Part shown: one piece after another, positions 52,829 to 62,207 of the stretch
How the letters are laid out: every line of letters begins with the position of its first letter
How positions within the stretch are numbered: position 1 is the stretch's first letter
From: CAILKP01 sp038231815
Lineage (GTDB): Bacteria; Planctomycetota; Phycisphaerae; Phycisphaerales; UBA1924
Reading direction: 5' to 3'
DNA length: 64,000 bases
Assembly: GCA_038231815.1 (NCBI GenBank)
Contig: JBBRKQ010000004.1
Location: forward strand, 1 to 64,000
Position numbers and translations under genes: made by a program
Notes under the pieces: model-generated
Databases searched by the model: none
What the model was told of the DNA's origin: nothing
The model's input: only the letters and a program-made list of their open reading frames with translations

Positions 52829-54391
52829 ATGAGCACTCCATTAAGCGACACCGCTTCGATACCTGCTTCCGCGGGCACAACCGCCGCGGCCGAAATCCTC
52901 GTGCCGAGCAAGCCGATGGAGTCCATCTCCACCTTTGACATATTCAAAATTGGTGTGGGGCCTTCAAGCTCACACACCATGGGGCCTTGGCGGGCGGCCG
53001 AGAAATTTGTCCAGCAGCTTGCCAGCAAGGGTCTCCTTGCCGCAGGCCAGGTGCTCCGTATCAAGTGCGATTTGTACGGTTCGCTGGCCAAAACCGGAAT
53101 CGGCCACGGCACCGACATCGCCGTGATGCTCGGTCTCAGTGGCGAAAATCCGGTTGACTGTGAAACCTCAGGAATTGATGCGCGAATCGCCGCAATCCGG
53201 GCTGCGGGCCGGTTGCGTTTGGCCGGCACCTGTGGTGTGCCGTTTGACTACGAACGCGATATTGTCTTTAACAAGCAGGAATCACTGGCCTTTCATCCCA
53301 ACGGAATGACTCTCACGGCGTACCTCGCAGCCGCGCCGGCCGCCGCCCCGGCCGATGTGTACACCCAAACGTATTTCTCGATCGGTGGCGGCTTCATCGT
53401 TCAGGAGCAGGACGATGCGCCAGCCAGCCACGCCGTGCAGTTGGCGTATCCAATCGAAACCGGGAACGATGTTCTTCGCTACTGCCGCCAGACGGGAAAA
53501 ATGATCCCTGAGATAGTGATGGAGAACGAGCTCGCTTGGCGGGCCGAGCCGGAGGTGCGCCGGGGTCTCCTGAACATTTACCGGGTCATGCTCGAGTGTG
53601 TGCACCGCGGCTGCCACACTCCCGGCGTCCTGCCCGGTGGGCTCTTTGTCACGCGCCGGGCCTCGGGCATGAACGAGGGCCTTCTGGCAGAAAAAACTAG
53701 CTTTGATCCCGCCGCCGTCACGCACGAAACCGAGGCCAGCGTGGCTGTGTGGAAGGCCGCCGTGCGAACCTGCAAGCAGGATTTCCAGCACACGCTCAAG
53801 TGGGTCAGTTGCTTTGCTTTGGCCGTCAATGAAGAAAACGCCGCGTTCGGCCGGGTGGTCACCGCTCCGACAAACGGCGCCGCTGGTGTGATCCCGGCGG
53901 TCCTGTGTTACTACGACATTTTCAGCGGCGGTAGCGATGATCGGATTATCGATTTCATGCTCGCCGCCTCGGTCGTCGGCGTGCTGTTTAAGAAAGGCGC
54001 AACCATCTCTGCAGCAATGGGGGGGTGCCAGGCAGAAATCGGCGTCAGCAGCGCCATGGCCGCCGCGGGCCTGACGCAGGTCATGGGAGGCAGTCCGGCC
54101 CGCGTGCTCATGGCCGCCGAGATCGCCATGGAGCACCACTTGGGCATGACCTGCGACCCGATCGGCGGGTTGGTCCAGATCCCATGCATCGAGCGAAACA
54201 CCATGGGGGCGATCAAAGCCATTACCGCCGCGAACATCGCCATGGACAGCGACCCAGCGGGCGCGAAAGTCTCGCTGGATGGCGTCATTCGCACCATGTG
54301 GGAGACCGCCCAAGACATGCACAGCAAGTATAAAGAAACTGCCGACGGTGGACTGGCAGTCAACGTCTCCGTTGGCATTAGCGAGTGTTAG
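52829..54391 (+). CDS. sdaA: L-serine dehydratase, iron-sulfur, single chain
   Basis: 520 residues. Deaminates L-serine to pyruvate and ammonia. The beta domain begins SISTFDIFKIGVGPSSSHTMGP; the alpha domain holds the 4Fe-4S cysteines in Cys-x41-Cys-x10-Cys spacing (about Cys400, 442, 453) in GGCQAEIG, MTCDP and IPCIERNTMG. TNGAAGVIPAVLCYY is also present. This is the fused alpha+beta form. A 30-residue leader precedes the core. Known members are oxygen-sensitive. Confidence 0.95.
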   Translation: MSTPLSDTASIPASAGTTAAAEILVPSKPMESISTFDIFKIGVGPSSSHTMGPWRAAEKFVQQLASKGLLAAGQVLRIKCDLYGSLAKTGIGHGTDIAVMLGLSGENPVDCETSGIDARIAAIRAAGRLRLAGTCGVPFDYERDIVFNKQESLAFHPNGMTLTAYLAAAPAAAPADVYTQTYFSIGGGFIVQEQDDAPASHAVQLAYPIETGNDVLRYCRQTGKMIPEIVMENELAWRAEPEVRRGLLNIYRVMLECVHRGCHTPGVLPGGLFVTRRASGMNEGLLAEKTSFDPAAVTHETEASVAVWKAAVRTCKQDFQHTLKWVSCFALAVNEENAAFGRVVTAPTNGAAGVIPAVLCYYDIFSGGSDDRIIDFMLAASVVGVLFKKGATISAAMGGCQAEIGVSSAMAAAGLTQVMGGSPARVLMAAEIAMEHHLGMTCDPIGGLVQIPCIERNTMGAIKAITAANIAMDSDPAGAKVSLDGVIRTMWETAQDMHSKYKETADGGLAVNVSVGISEC

Positions 54392-54433
54392 CCTGCACAC
54401 TCACTACCGACCGCGGTTCCTCCCCTGCAAGGT

Positions 54434-56017
54434 TCAACCGGCCGCCCGGTGCTTGGCGGTGGCAAGATTCAAAATATTCTCCTGCGTCATCGCGGCGTCC
54501 GGCTTGCCTGTCAATTCACCGGTGATTTCGCCCTCGCTCATCACCACAATCCTGTCGCTCAGCAGCAGCAGTTCCGGCATCTCACTCGAGACCAGCAGCA
54601 CCGCAACGCCACTGTCAGCAGCCTGCCACACCAGCTTGTAAATCTCCGCCTTGGTGCCCACATCAATGCCGCGCGTCGGTTCATCCAGCAGCAGTACTTT
54701 GGTGTTCTCATCCATCCACCGGGCCAGCAGCAGTTTTTGCTGATTCCCACCAGAGAGTTCGCCGGGTCGAGATTGCAGCGTCGCCGTCTTGACCTGCAGC
54801 CGTTTGATGCGGTCCAGCACGGTTGACTTCTCCGCCGCCGCAGCGCGGATACCAAGTTTGGCGAGCAACGCCATCACCGGAAGCGAGATGTTCTCATCGA
54901 TTCCCATATCAAAGAACAGGCCCTGAAGGCGTCGGTCTTCCGGCACATATCCCACCCCGCGGCGGATAGATGTGCGCACATCATGGCTCGGAAGCGGCAT
55001 GCCCGCGATGGAGATGTTGCCGGAACTGCCCGGGTCCAGACCAAAAATCGCATCAAGCAGTTCTGACCGGCCAGCCCCAACCAGCCCGCCGATGCCCAGG
55101 ATCTCGCCCGCCCTGACCGTCAGCGACACGTTGCTGAGCTTGCCCGGCGAAGACACGTTGCTGACTGCGAGCACAACACCCGCCGTGGCGGCCTTCGCCT
55201 TGGCCGCCTCCGGCCGGCCAGCCTTTGATGCATCCAGCGTGCGGCCGATCATCTGACCAACGACCGCGGCTTCGGAAACCTCTTTGATGACCGAGGTCGC
55301 GACAAACTTGCCGTCACGCAGCACGGTAATTCGATCGCAGCAACTGAAAATCTCATTCATCCGATGCGACACATAGATGCACAGCAAGCCTTCACTGGCG
55401 AGCTTGCGAACAATGCTCATGAGCCTCTCCGCCTCAGCGATTGACAGCGAACTGGTGGGTTCATCAAAGATAATCACCCGCGGCTTGCTCGATTCATCAT
55501 CAAGCGAGCTTGCGATCTGAACAATCTGCCGGCGCCCGGGTGCGAGGGTGCCCAGCGGGGCCTGCACATCAATCTCGGGGGCGAGCTTGGCCAAGAGTTT
55601 GGCGGCTCTTCGGTTCATGGCCGCACGGTCAATCATTCCCAGCTTGGTGGGCATGTCATGCAGACACAGATTTTCCGCCACGCTCAGGTTCGGGCATTGC
55701 GCCAGCTCCTGATGCACGATGCGAACGCCAGCGTGGGTTGCATCACGGATGCTACCCAGAGGCAGTGGGTGCCCATCAAGTGTGATGTCGCCGGTGTCGG
55801 GTGAGTGCAGTCCGGCAATCGTCTTGCCAAGAGTGCTCTTGCCAGCGCCGTTCTCACCCATGAGGGCGTGGACCTCGCCCGCCCGGAAAGTAACACTCAC
55901 GCTGTCGAGCGCCTGTGTGATGCCGAATCGCTTGCTGATGCCGCGCACGACCAAAAACTCCGCGGCGTGTGCGCTGGGGTGCTGGCTGGCCGGGATTGGG
56001 CTTGGCTCGGCAATCAT
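54434..56017 (-). CDS. Sugar ABC transporter ATP-binding protein (RbsA/MglA type)
   Basis: 527 residues with two ABC domains in one chain. First: Walker A MGENGAGKST (53-62), GRRQIVQIA-type signature region and FDEPTSSLS. Second: GGLVGAGRSELLD in place of Walker A (normal for this family), ELSGGNQQKLLLARWMD and LLLDEPTRGIDVG. It powers uptake of a sugar such as ribose, galactose or inositol. No permease or binding-protein gene is adjacent here, so the substrate and partners are unknown. Confidence 0.92.
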   Translation of the reverse strand: MIAEPSPIPASQHPSAHAAEFLVVRGISKRFGITQALDSVSVTFRAGEVHALMGENGAGKSTLGKTIAGLHSPDTGDITLDGHPLPLGSIRDATHAGVRIVHQELAQCPNLSVAENLCLHDMPTKLGMIDRAAMNRRAAKLLAKLAPEIDVQAPLGTLAPGRRQIVQIASSLDDESSKPRVIIFDEPTSSLSIAEAERLMSIVRKLASEGLLCIYVSHRMNEIFSCCDRITVLRDGKFVATSVIKEVSEAAVVGQMIGRTLDASKAGRPEAAKAKAATAGVVLAVSNVSSPGKLSNVSLTVRAGEILGIGGLVGAGRSELLDAIFGLDPGSSGNISIAGMPLPSHDVRTSIRRGVGYVPEDRRLQGLFFDMGIDENISLPVMALLAKLGIRAAAAEKSTVLDRIKRLQVKTATLQSRPGELSGGNQQKLLLARWMDENTKVLLLDEPTRGIDVGTKAEIYKLVWQAADSGVAVLLVSSEMPELLLLSDRIVVMSEGEITGELTGKPDAAMTQENILNLATAKHRAAG

Positions 56018-56057
56018 GTGGCCCGATGGTAGATCGGGCTGGCCCGGGCGTCCGGGC

Positions 56058-57578
56058 CTACTTGCTCAGGTACCGGTCAACAATCTGCACAACGTCCTCA
56101 TGAAACTCCTTGACCCGAGACCCTGGCGAGGCCTTGCCCGTGTTGTTGAGGATTACGCAATAGACAATCCGGCGCTTTGAGCTTTCATTGGTGACGTAGC
56201 CAGAAAGCGACTGCACACCGGAGATAAACCCGGTTTTTGCGTGCACGGTGTTGGCCAGTTTGCGACCCTTAAACCGCTCGGCAATCTTGCCGGAACCGGC
56301 ATCCGCCATGGAGGCGATAAATACCGGGCCGTTGCGTTCATCCTTGGCCAGCGCCGCCAGCCACCCGGCCAGCAGCCCGACGGTGATGCGATTGTCCTGC
56401 GACATGCCCGACCCATCGGCCAGTGACAGCTCACCCGCCTCCGAGCCCAGACGCTCTGACACCAACATGCGAACCACCGCAGCGCCGTTTTGCCACGAGC
56501 CAGGTTGCCCGGAAATCGCGTGCCCCATGCGCTTCATCAGCGACTCAGCGTACAGGTTCTGCGAATTGACATTGCAGCGGCGGAGCACCGACTCGATCGA
56601 GGTGCCCACAATCGCTACCGTTTTTTCCAGATCAACCGTCTCACCCATGTTGACCAGCCGAACCATCGGTGGACCTGCCGGGGTAGCCCCTGCCGCGGTC
56701 AGCCGTTCGGCCAGAACCATGCCCAGGACGGAGCTCGGATCAGCCATCGTAACTTCAATGGGCTCCGATTGTTTGAGCTTGGCAGCCACCGAACCGCTGA
56801 CGGTGTACGACGCTTTATCGCCGCGGGAAACGTGAATGTCCGTCGAGTCGCTGGCCACGGTTCGAGCGGTGTTTCGGACCTCGATAAATGAGCCGCCCGG
56901 CAGCGAGCGAACCGTTGGTGGCCCACCAATTTTACTCGATGGTGATATATAAAACTCAACACAATTGGTAAAGAAGTTCAGCCCGCTGACCGGCGCGCAG
57001 TACCACGCATCAAGCTGCTTGCGTGGCCAACTTGCGTGGACGGCATCGCGGTCAAACACTCGATCATCAAGAATAATCTCGCGGATAGACTTTCCACCGC
57101 GCGAGGTGATCTCGACAACGATCTTGTCAATGAACTCGGTGAGCGTGACGCCAGATTCTTCCAGCAACTTCGGATCGGCAAACCCCGGGTCCCCATCTCC
57201 AACAATGTACAGTTTTTCCCCGTCCAGCACAAACCGGGTCTGAAACTTAAAGTCGCGTCCAAGCGTAATCAGCGCGGCGCCGCTGGTCAGCAGTTTAAGG
57301 TTAGATGCCGGGATCACCGGCGACCGCTCGTTGATGCCGGCAAGCATCTGGCCGGAGTCAACATCAATCACGCACACCGACACATCCACCGGTCCCAGCC
57401 GGGCAGCGGACATCGCACCTCGTACTTCGGCCTGCAAGGCCTGGCCATAACAGACGCCGCCCAACCCGCCACCCGAAAACGGCTTGAGCGCAGCCGGGCC
57501 GAACAGGGCCGCCGAGCATGCAAGTGCAGAAACGATAACGCGAACCGCAGAAGAAAAACTCACCGGTATGTCCTCCAT
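56058..57578 (-). CDS. dacB: D-alanyl-D-alanine carboxypeptidase/endopeptidase (PBP4, peptidase S13)
   Basis: 506 residues. Hydrolyses D-Ala-D-Ala or cross-links in peptidoglycan. N-terminal signal (VRVIVSALACSAALFGPAAL), then SxxK at Ser92-Lys95 (IPASNLKLLTSGAAL), SxN in VNSQNLYAESLMKRMG and KTG in HAKTGFISGV: the full penicillin-binding triad. SLADGSGMSQDNRITV and GVQSLSGYV are also family motifs. Most Planctomycetota have modest but real peptidoglycan, so the gene is functional evidence for a wall in this organism. The 113 codons upstream of the ATG at 57578 lack family sequence. Confidence 0.9.
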   Translation of the reverse strand: MEDIPVSFSSAVRVIVSALACSAALFGPAALKPFSGGGLGGVCYGQALQAEVRGAMSAARLGPVDVSVCVIDVDSGQMLAGINERSPVIPASNLKLLTSGAALITLGRDFKFQTRFVLDGEKLYIVGDGDPGFADPKLLEESGVTLTEFIDKIVVEITSRGGKSIREIILDDRVFDRDAVHASWPRKQLDAWYCAPVSGLNFFTNCVEFYISPSSKIGGPPTVRSLPGGSFIEVRNTARTVASDSTDIHVSRGDKASYTVSGSVAAKLKQSEPIEVTMADPSSVLGMVLAERLTAAGATPAGPPMVRLVNMGETVDLEKTVAIVGTSIESVLRRCNVNSQNLYAESLMKRMGHAISGQPGSWQNGAAVVRMLVSERLGSEAGELSLADGSGMSQDNRITVGLLAGWLAALAKDERNGPVFIASMADAGSGKIAERFKGRKLANTVHAKTGFISGVQSLSGYVTNESSKRRIVYCVILNNTGKASPGSRVKEFHEDVVQIVDRYLSK

Positions 57579-57717
57579 GACGCTAACTTTTAATGGCCAA
57601 CATGGCCATAACCATGGTATCGGCCATCCCGGCCCGTGGCGGACAAAACCACTCCCCGGCCGACCCCAGATTTTACGTGCCAGTAGCCCTGTGCCGTCGA
57701 GGCAGGTAGGATCGCTT

Positions 57718-58146
57718 GTGGTATCGCCTACTCCAAACCAATCGGGTCCGATCAAACATGGCCTCAACATCCTGCTTGTTGACGACAACGAGCAAAACCT
57801 TGAACTGCTGTGTGCCTTTCTCGAAGATTTTATTGAGCAGTACGCCGGCCGGCTTCGCACCGCGCCCGATGGGCTTGAGGCTATCAAACTGATTGAAACC
57901 GTGCCGCCTGATCTCATCCTTCTTGATGTGATGATGCCCCGGATGAGCGGCTTTCAACTCTGTGCTCGACTCAAGCAGTCCCCGAGTACCAAAAAGATAC
58001 CCATCGTCATGGTCACGGCTTTGAATGAAGTGAGCGATGCCGAGCGCGCTGCCGAGTGCGGGGCGGATGATTTCATCTCCAAGCCCGTCAATCGGGTCGA
58101 GTTAATCGGCCGGATCCGTTCCGTGCTCGCAAAGCAAAAGCAGTAA
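57718..58146 (+). CDS. Single-domain response regulator
   Basis: 142 residues from a GTG with AGGTAGGA upstream. Receiver only: NILLVDDNEQNLELL (acidic pair), LILLDVMMPRMSGFQ (phospho-Asp), MVTALNE (Thr switch) and DDFISKPVNRVELI (Lys). No output domain, so it acts by protein contact, like CheY or Spo0F, or feeds another system. It is divergent from dacB. The frame stays open upstream over the dacB start; that part was not kept. Confidence 0.85.
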   Translation: MVSPTPNQSGPIKHGLNILLVDDNEQNLELLCAFLEDFIEQYAGRLRTAPDGLEAIKLIETVPPDLILLDVMMPRMSGFQLCARLKQSPSTKKIPIVMVTALNEVSDAERAAECGADDFISKPVNRVELIGRIRSVLAKQKQ

Positions 58147-58239
58147 AACTCAAACGAGCACAGTGGCTGGTCGTGCCCGTAGCCCCCATCGCCAAGCCGT
58201 GAAACCGCCCACCTTCACAAGAGTTGCGGCGCAAGATCT

Positions 58240-58701
58240 CTACAGCATCGCCCGAAGCTGCGTGAACAGCTCAAGAACGTACCCATCTGGGTCGCGGGTG
58301 ATCATCGAAACCGCCTTGCCATCAACCATCACCGGCTCCGCAACACGCACCATCGACTCAAATGTTGTACCCACATCCGCATCCAGCGTTGGCCATGGCA
58401 GCGAGATTCGGGATACCGCCCCTGGCTGTGTCGCCATAATCCGCTTGCCAAGTGTCTGGCGAAGCCGCAGTACGATTCCATTGATTCGGGGTGATCGCAG
58501 CAACCTGCATTCAAGCCTCCGCCCTGTTCGCTCGCCGGCAAACTCGGCGAAACCAAACATCTCCGAATAAAACTTCACCGAGCGATCGAGCTCTTCAACA
58601 TCAAGCGTCAGCACGGCTGCCGCAATGTTCTGGTGCAGCTGCGGCACGGCTTGTGGCTCTACGGGGACGTTGGGAATTGGTGCTGCGGGTGCGCTTGACA
58701 T
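58240..58701 (-). CDS. VOC family (glyoxalase/bleomycin-resistance fold) protein
   Basis: 153 residues. The fold's paired beta-alpha-beta-beta-beta units are recognisable: AAAVLTLDVEELDRSVKFYSEMFGFAEFAGE, then DPDGYVLELFTQL at the end with the typical DPDGN/YxxEL metal-ligand Glu. The first His/Gln ligand is not clear, so metal binding and substrate are uncertain. The N-terminal 30 residues are Pro/Ala-rich. Confidence 0.8.
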   Translation of the reverse strand: MSSAPAAPIPNVPVEPQAVPQLHQNIAAAVLTLDVEELDRSVKFYSEMFGFAEFAGERTGRRLECRLLRSPRINGIVLRLRQTLGKRIMATQPGAVSRISLPWPTLDADVGTTFESMVRVAEPVMVDGKAVSMITRDPDGYVLELFTQLRAML

Positions 58702-58776
58702 CCTGAAATGGTACGCGTCCCACAACCGGGGTATCGAACCGACAGCCGAGCCATCCGCTGGTAACCAGACGGCGCT

Positions 58777-59637
58777 TCAGGCCGCCTTCGTAGTTTGGCT
58801 CACCAACCCGTCAACGTACCGACCCAGTGTCTCAGTCACAAACCTTTGGTGTTCTGGGTGGCTGGCAAACTCAAACGCCAGACCTACAGAGATATTGTGA
58901 TTGGCGTCCAGATGCTGGTGGGCCCTGCGTGCGGCGACCGCAAGCGGTGATTTCAAGTCAGGCCGCAGATCAATTTGCATCCATAGGAACGGCGCCGCAT
59001 CCAGCAGGCCGCTGCTTGAGCTTGGAACCAGCAGCCCCACGCCACCGCCGGAGATGTTCAGCAGCTTGGCCGGAAAACTCGGCCCCAGATCCGGAAGGGT
59101 CAGCCCGCTCTGCTCAAGGCTAAACGGATGCCCCGCCGCGATGGTCTCCAGTGACCGAAACGCCGCCTCAAATGCAACCGTGCTCTGCGGGTCATGCAGC
59201 GGGAAGCAGCGAACATCCGGCAGACGCACAGAAGCCCCTGCCCGCGCAAACTCGCGGCGTGAGCAGCGTTCCACCCGCGATGGGATGTTCAGCTCTAAAC
59301 TGCGTTCATTAGCGCTCGCGACCACCGTGCGAAAAACCCAGCGGTTCTGGCCGATAGTCATCGAAGCGGTTAGCGGTGTGCCCACAGTGAGATATACCAC
59401 CCGCCCCCCCGCCGCCGGACGCTCCACCACCAGCTTCTCCCCAGCGTGCATCAGCTTCACTCGCCACAGCAGGTCTGGTGCTTGCGGGTGCTCATCGGTG
59501 ACATCGACCGGACCGGATGCGCCGGCGCCAGCCGCGCCGGTCTGCCGCGCGATGGCAAGTTCAAGGCACCCGCCACGCTCGGCGATCTGCTGCAAGGATG
59601 TTGTCCAGTTTTCGGTGCGTGATCTATTGGCGGGCAA
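58777..59637 (-). CDS. PilZ-domain c-di-GMP receptor (YcgR-like)
   Basis: 286 residues. N-terminal half is a beta domain like YcgR-N (GGRVVYLTVGTPLTASM). The PilZ motif follows: RRxxxR at 127-132 (CSRREFARAG), then DxSxxG-type NISGGGVGLLV (194-204), the two c-di-GMP contacts. YcgR slows flagellar motors or swims-to-sessile switching. Given the flagellar operon in this window, a role in motility is plausible but not shown. Also found in alginate or cellulose control. Confidence 0.85.
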   Translation of the reverse strand: MPANRSRTENWTTSLQQIAERGGCLELAIARQTGAAGAGASGPVDVTDEHPQAPDLLWRVKLMHAGEKLVVERPAAGGRVVYLTVGTPLTASMTIGQNRWVFRTVVASANERSLELNIPSRVERCSRREFARAGASVRLPDVRCFPLHDPQSTVAFEAAFRSLETIAAGHPFSLEQSGLTLPDLGPSFPAKLLNISGGGVGLLVPSSSSGLLDAAPFLWMQIDLRPDLKSPLAVAARRAHQHLDANHNISVGLAFEFASHPEHQRFVTETLGRYVDGLVSQTTKAA

Positions 59638-59840
59638 TGCAAGTCCTCCAAAGTAGTGCGGGTTCTGGGCAGCATCGGCTCAACTTGCGTGTCGCGCGAG
59701 TGTCGCTGCCAGTGCCAGACAATTCCTGATGCCGCCTTGCCGGACTTTGCGGGCAAGTCAGCAACGTTTCTGGTTATCAGACTCAAAGCGGCTGGGCGAT
59801 CGCAAAAGCAGATCCCAAATCCAGAACCCAAATCCAGAAC

Positions 59841-62207
59841 TCAATTGCGGGATCGCGATGCCGCGGGTTGACCACCTGACGGCTGTGCTTCAGTGCCCAG
59901 CGATTGCACGCTCATCTGTTTGAATGAAGCTGGTTGCAAGGAGGCCAACGTCGCGGCGAAAGACTCGAACAACGCTCTGTCGGTCGGCTGCTCGGCCTGC
60001 CCGCCAAAGCGAATGCCGTAATACCGCTCAACAACCGCCGCGAATGCCTGCCCCGTGGGCCCATCAACCGCGCCAATGTGCGATGCAAACTGCCGCGGCG
60101 TCACTCCCTCCGGGCGGCTGATTCCTCGTTCGCTGAGCTTTGCCAGTGCTTTGGCGTAGAACCCCGGATACACCGGCCTCGCACGATAGCGATTGCCCCA
60201 AGGCCAGCGAAGACCGGACCGCTTGAGCACAAACCGAATCAGTGAAGTGAGGGCAAGGCTAAAAGCCACGGCCCCGCCAGCAATGGCGGCGACGCCAAGG
60301 GCGCTTTCAGGCAGGATGGCCCGAAGTTGTGCTCGGAGTTTCCGGGTCATCCGGGCAAGAGCTCGCAGGTTCTCGCCATCCATGACCCCGGCCCCGTCAC
60401 GCAGTGTTTTGCCGTTGCTTTGCTCAAAGGCAATAACGTTGTTGCCCCAGGACATCTCCAGCGCGTCCCAAAGTTGTCTGATTTTTCCAAAGATTCCGCT
60501 AGATGATCGCCGGTTGTGCTGCAGCTCCGACGGCGGTGTTGGGTCAAACGTCTCCCAGCGACCCAGACTTGTCTGCACCTCAACCCACGCGTGGGCATCG
60601 CTCGCTCGGATCAAATAACTCCCGCTGACCGGGTTGTGCTCACCACCAACATAGCCAGTAATGATGCGGGCTTGAACCCCGCTGGCGTGACACAGAGCCG
60701 TCATCGCGGAGGCGAAATACTCGCAATGCCCAGCCTTTCGGCGAAACAAGAACATCTCGATGGGGTCCTCATCCTCTTCCGGAGCAACCATCTCCAAGCT
60801 GTAACGAAAGTTCTCGCGAAGGTGAGTCATAATCGCCCGGGCAATCCGCCGAACCTCCGGCGGCCCGGATGAAAGTTCCTTGGGCAGATTCGCCGGGCGA
60901 GCGGTAATCTCATTCGCAAGCGCCGTGATATTTGCAGATTGAATACTCAGCGGCACGGTGGCCGGTACATCGTCAAAGAAATCAAGAGCCGACGTAACGC
61001 TGTACGTCAGCCGGCCAGCCTCACCGCTCACCCGCAGCGTTGCATCTTCTGGGTCATACTCAACCTTGCCCACCGTCTGCGTGAACCCAACCTGCACGGG
61101 CCGTAACACCGCAAACAACGGTGTCGTGGTGTTGTTCGAGGCATTGCGGATCGTTATGTCCTGCGTCAGATGTGTCCGAGCGCGATGCGGAACGTCCGCC
61201 GCATCTTCCTCCCCATCCGCTTGGGAACTCTCCTGTTCGGGTCGCCTGCCAAAGGCCTCCGCGCCTTGAAGCGACCGCATCGTGCCCGCCGGACCGGACA
61301 GATTCCGGCTCCCCTGCCCCGTCTGCCGATCGGCCTTGCGCCAAACGCCCGTCTGTGTGTCGTACAAGTCAAGCACCGCTCCCCGAAGATACAACCCATC
61401 CGAGAGCACGGCGATCGGTTGCCCAGAATCATCCTTAAGCGTTACATCGATGACCGGCTCTGGAGATTCAGACAGCAGCCCGGCCGAGCCAAGCTTGATC
61501 TGATCCGAAAAACCAGTCACCGCTCCGTTGAGTGGCCTCGCCCAAGCGCCACCCGGAATCGCAACCCGCGGCGTGACTAAGAACCCAACCACCGCCGCCA
61601 CCAGGCTCAGACCCACAATCAATGCCGATACGCGTGCAAGTGGTCTCTGCCACTGCGTTGTCGTCGGATCAGCCATCGCCTGGTTGGTATCGTCTCGGGT
61701 GCGTGCCCATTCGTAACCTCTATGCACCTGCCACACAATCACACACGCGATGATCAGCGGCGTGTACAGCACCAAAGTAAGACCGAGTGCCAGCTGTGCG
61801 CCCGTCAAAACCGCGCCAATTACAACGAACATCGAAAGCCCAAGCAGCTGCGCCTCATCCCGCATGCTCGCTCGGTCGAAGCATTTGAGCATCAGCACAA
61901 TCGTCAGAAAGTCGGTCAAGTCGCTGATGATGTTCGAACGAATCAGCACCATCGCAGCCGAATAAAACAACGACACGATCACTAGGCCGTTCAGCACGCC
62001 ACGCGGCAGACGAAGCGGGGGGGCGGTCTGTGAAAACGCCCTGCTCAAGAGCGCCGCACAAAACGCCAGTCCAAGCAAGAGCGGCTTGCCGTCCGCAACA
62101 CAAAACGCCATCACACCCACCATCGCCGTTGAACCAGTGAACAGGCGAAACCGCGCCGTACTCGAGTTGCCAACTGCCGCTTGTGATAGTTCGGTTGCTG
62201 CGATCAC
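59841..62207 (-). CDS. TgpA-type transglutaminase-like membrane protein
   Basis: 788 residues from a GTG overlapping the preceding stop by 4 bases (GTGA). Several membrane helices fill about the first 250 residues (LFCxx-type, e.g. LLLGLAFCAALLSRAF, VLNGLVIVSLFYSAAMVLI), a further helix precedes the periplasmic transglutaminase core with Cys495 (GHCEYFASA), His539 (DAHAWVEV) and Asp555 (FDPTPP), and a last helix (ALGVAAIAGGAVAFSLALTSLI) precedes a small C-terminal domain. TgpA proteins pair with DUF58 and MoxR-type genes; the DUF58 gene is directly upstream, the MoxR gene is not visible. Role: envelope or protein cross-linking, unproven. Confidence 0.88.
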   Translation of the reverse strand: MIAATELSQAAVGNSSTARFRLFTGSTAMVGVMAFCVADGKPLLLGLAFCAALLSRAFSQTAPPLRLPRGVLNGLVIVSLFYSAAMVLIRSNIISDLTDFLTIVLMLKCFDRASMRDEAQLLGLSMFVVIGAVLTGAQLALGLTLVLYTPLIIACVIVWQVHRGYEWARTRDDTNQAMADPTTTQWQRPLARVSALIVGLSLVAAVVGFLVTPRVAIPGGAWARPLNGAVTGFSDQIKLGSAGLLSESPEPVIDVTLKDDSGQPIAVLSDGLYLRGAVLDLYDTQTGVWRKADRQTGQGSRNLSGPAGTMRSLQGAEAFGRRPEQESSQADGEEDAADVPHRARTHLTQDITIRNASNNTTTPLFAVLRPVQVGFTQTVGKVEYDPEDATLRVSGEAGRLTYSVTSALDFFDDVPATVPLSIQSANITALANEITARPANLPKELSSGPPEVRRIARAIMTHLRENFRYSLEMVAPEEDEDPIEMFLFRRKAGHCEYFASAMTALCHASGVQARIITGYVGGEHNPVSGSYLIRASDAHAWVEVQTSLGRWETFDPTPPSELQHNRRSSSGIFGKIRQLWDALEMSWGNNVIAFEQSNGKTLRDGAGVMDGENLRALARMTRKLRAQLRAILPESALGVAAIAGGAVAFSLALTSLIRFVLKRSGLRWPWGNRYRARPVYPGFYAKALAKLSERGISRPEGVTPRQFASHIGAVDGPTGQAFAAVVERYYGIRFGGQAEQPTDRALFESFAATLASLQPASFKQMSVQSLGTEAQPSGGQPAASRSRN

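Noticed and set aside
54434..56017. A complete sugar ABC transporter locus
   Set aside because: Only the ATPase is present; permease and binding-protein genes are missing on both sides.
58720..58760. tRNA-like GGTTCGATACC on the minus strand
   Set aside because: The flanking bases cannot form a T-arm stem and no acceptor or anticodon arm is found.
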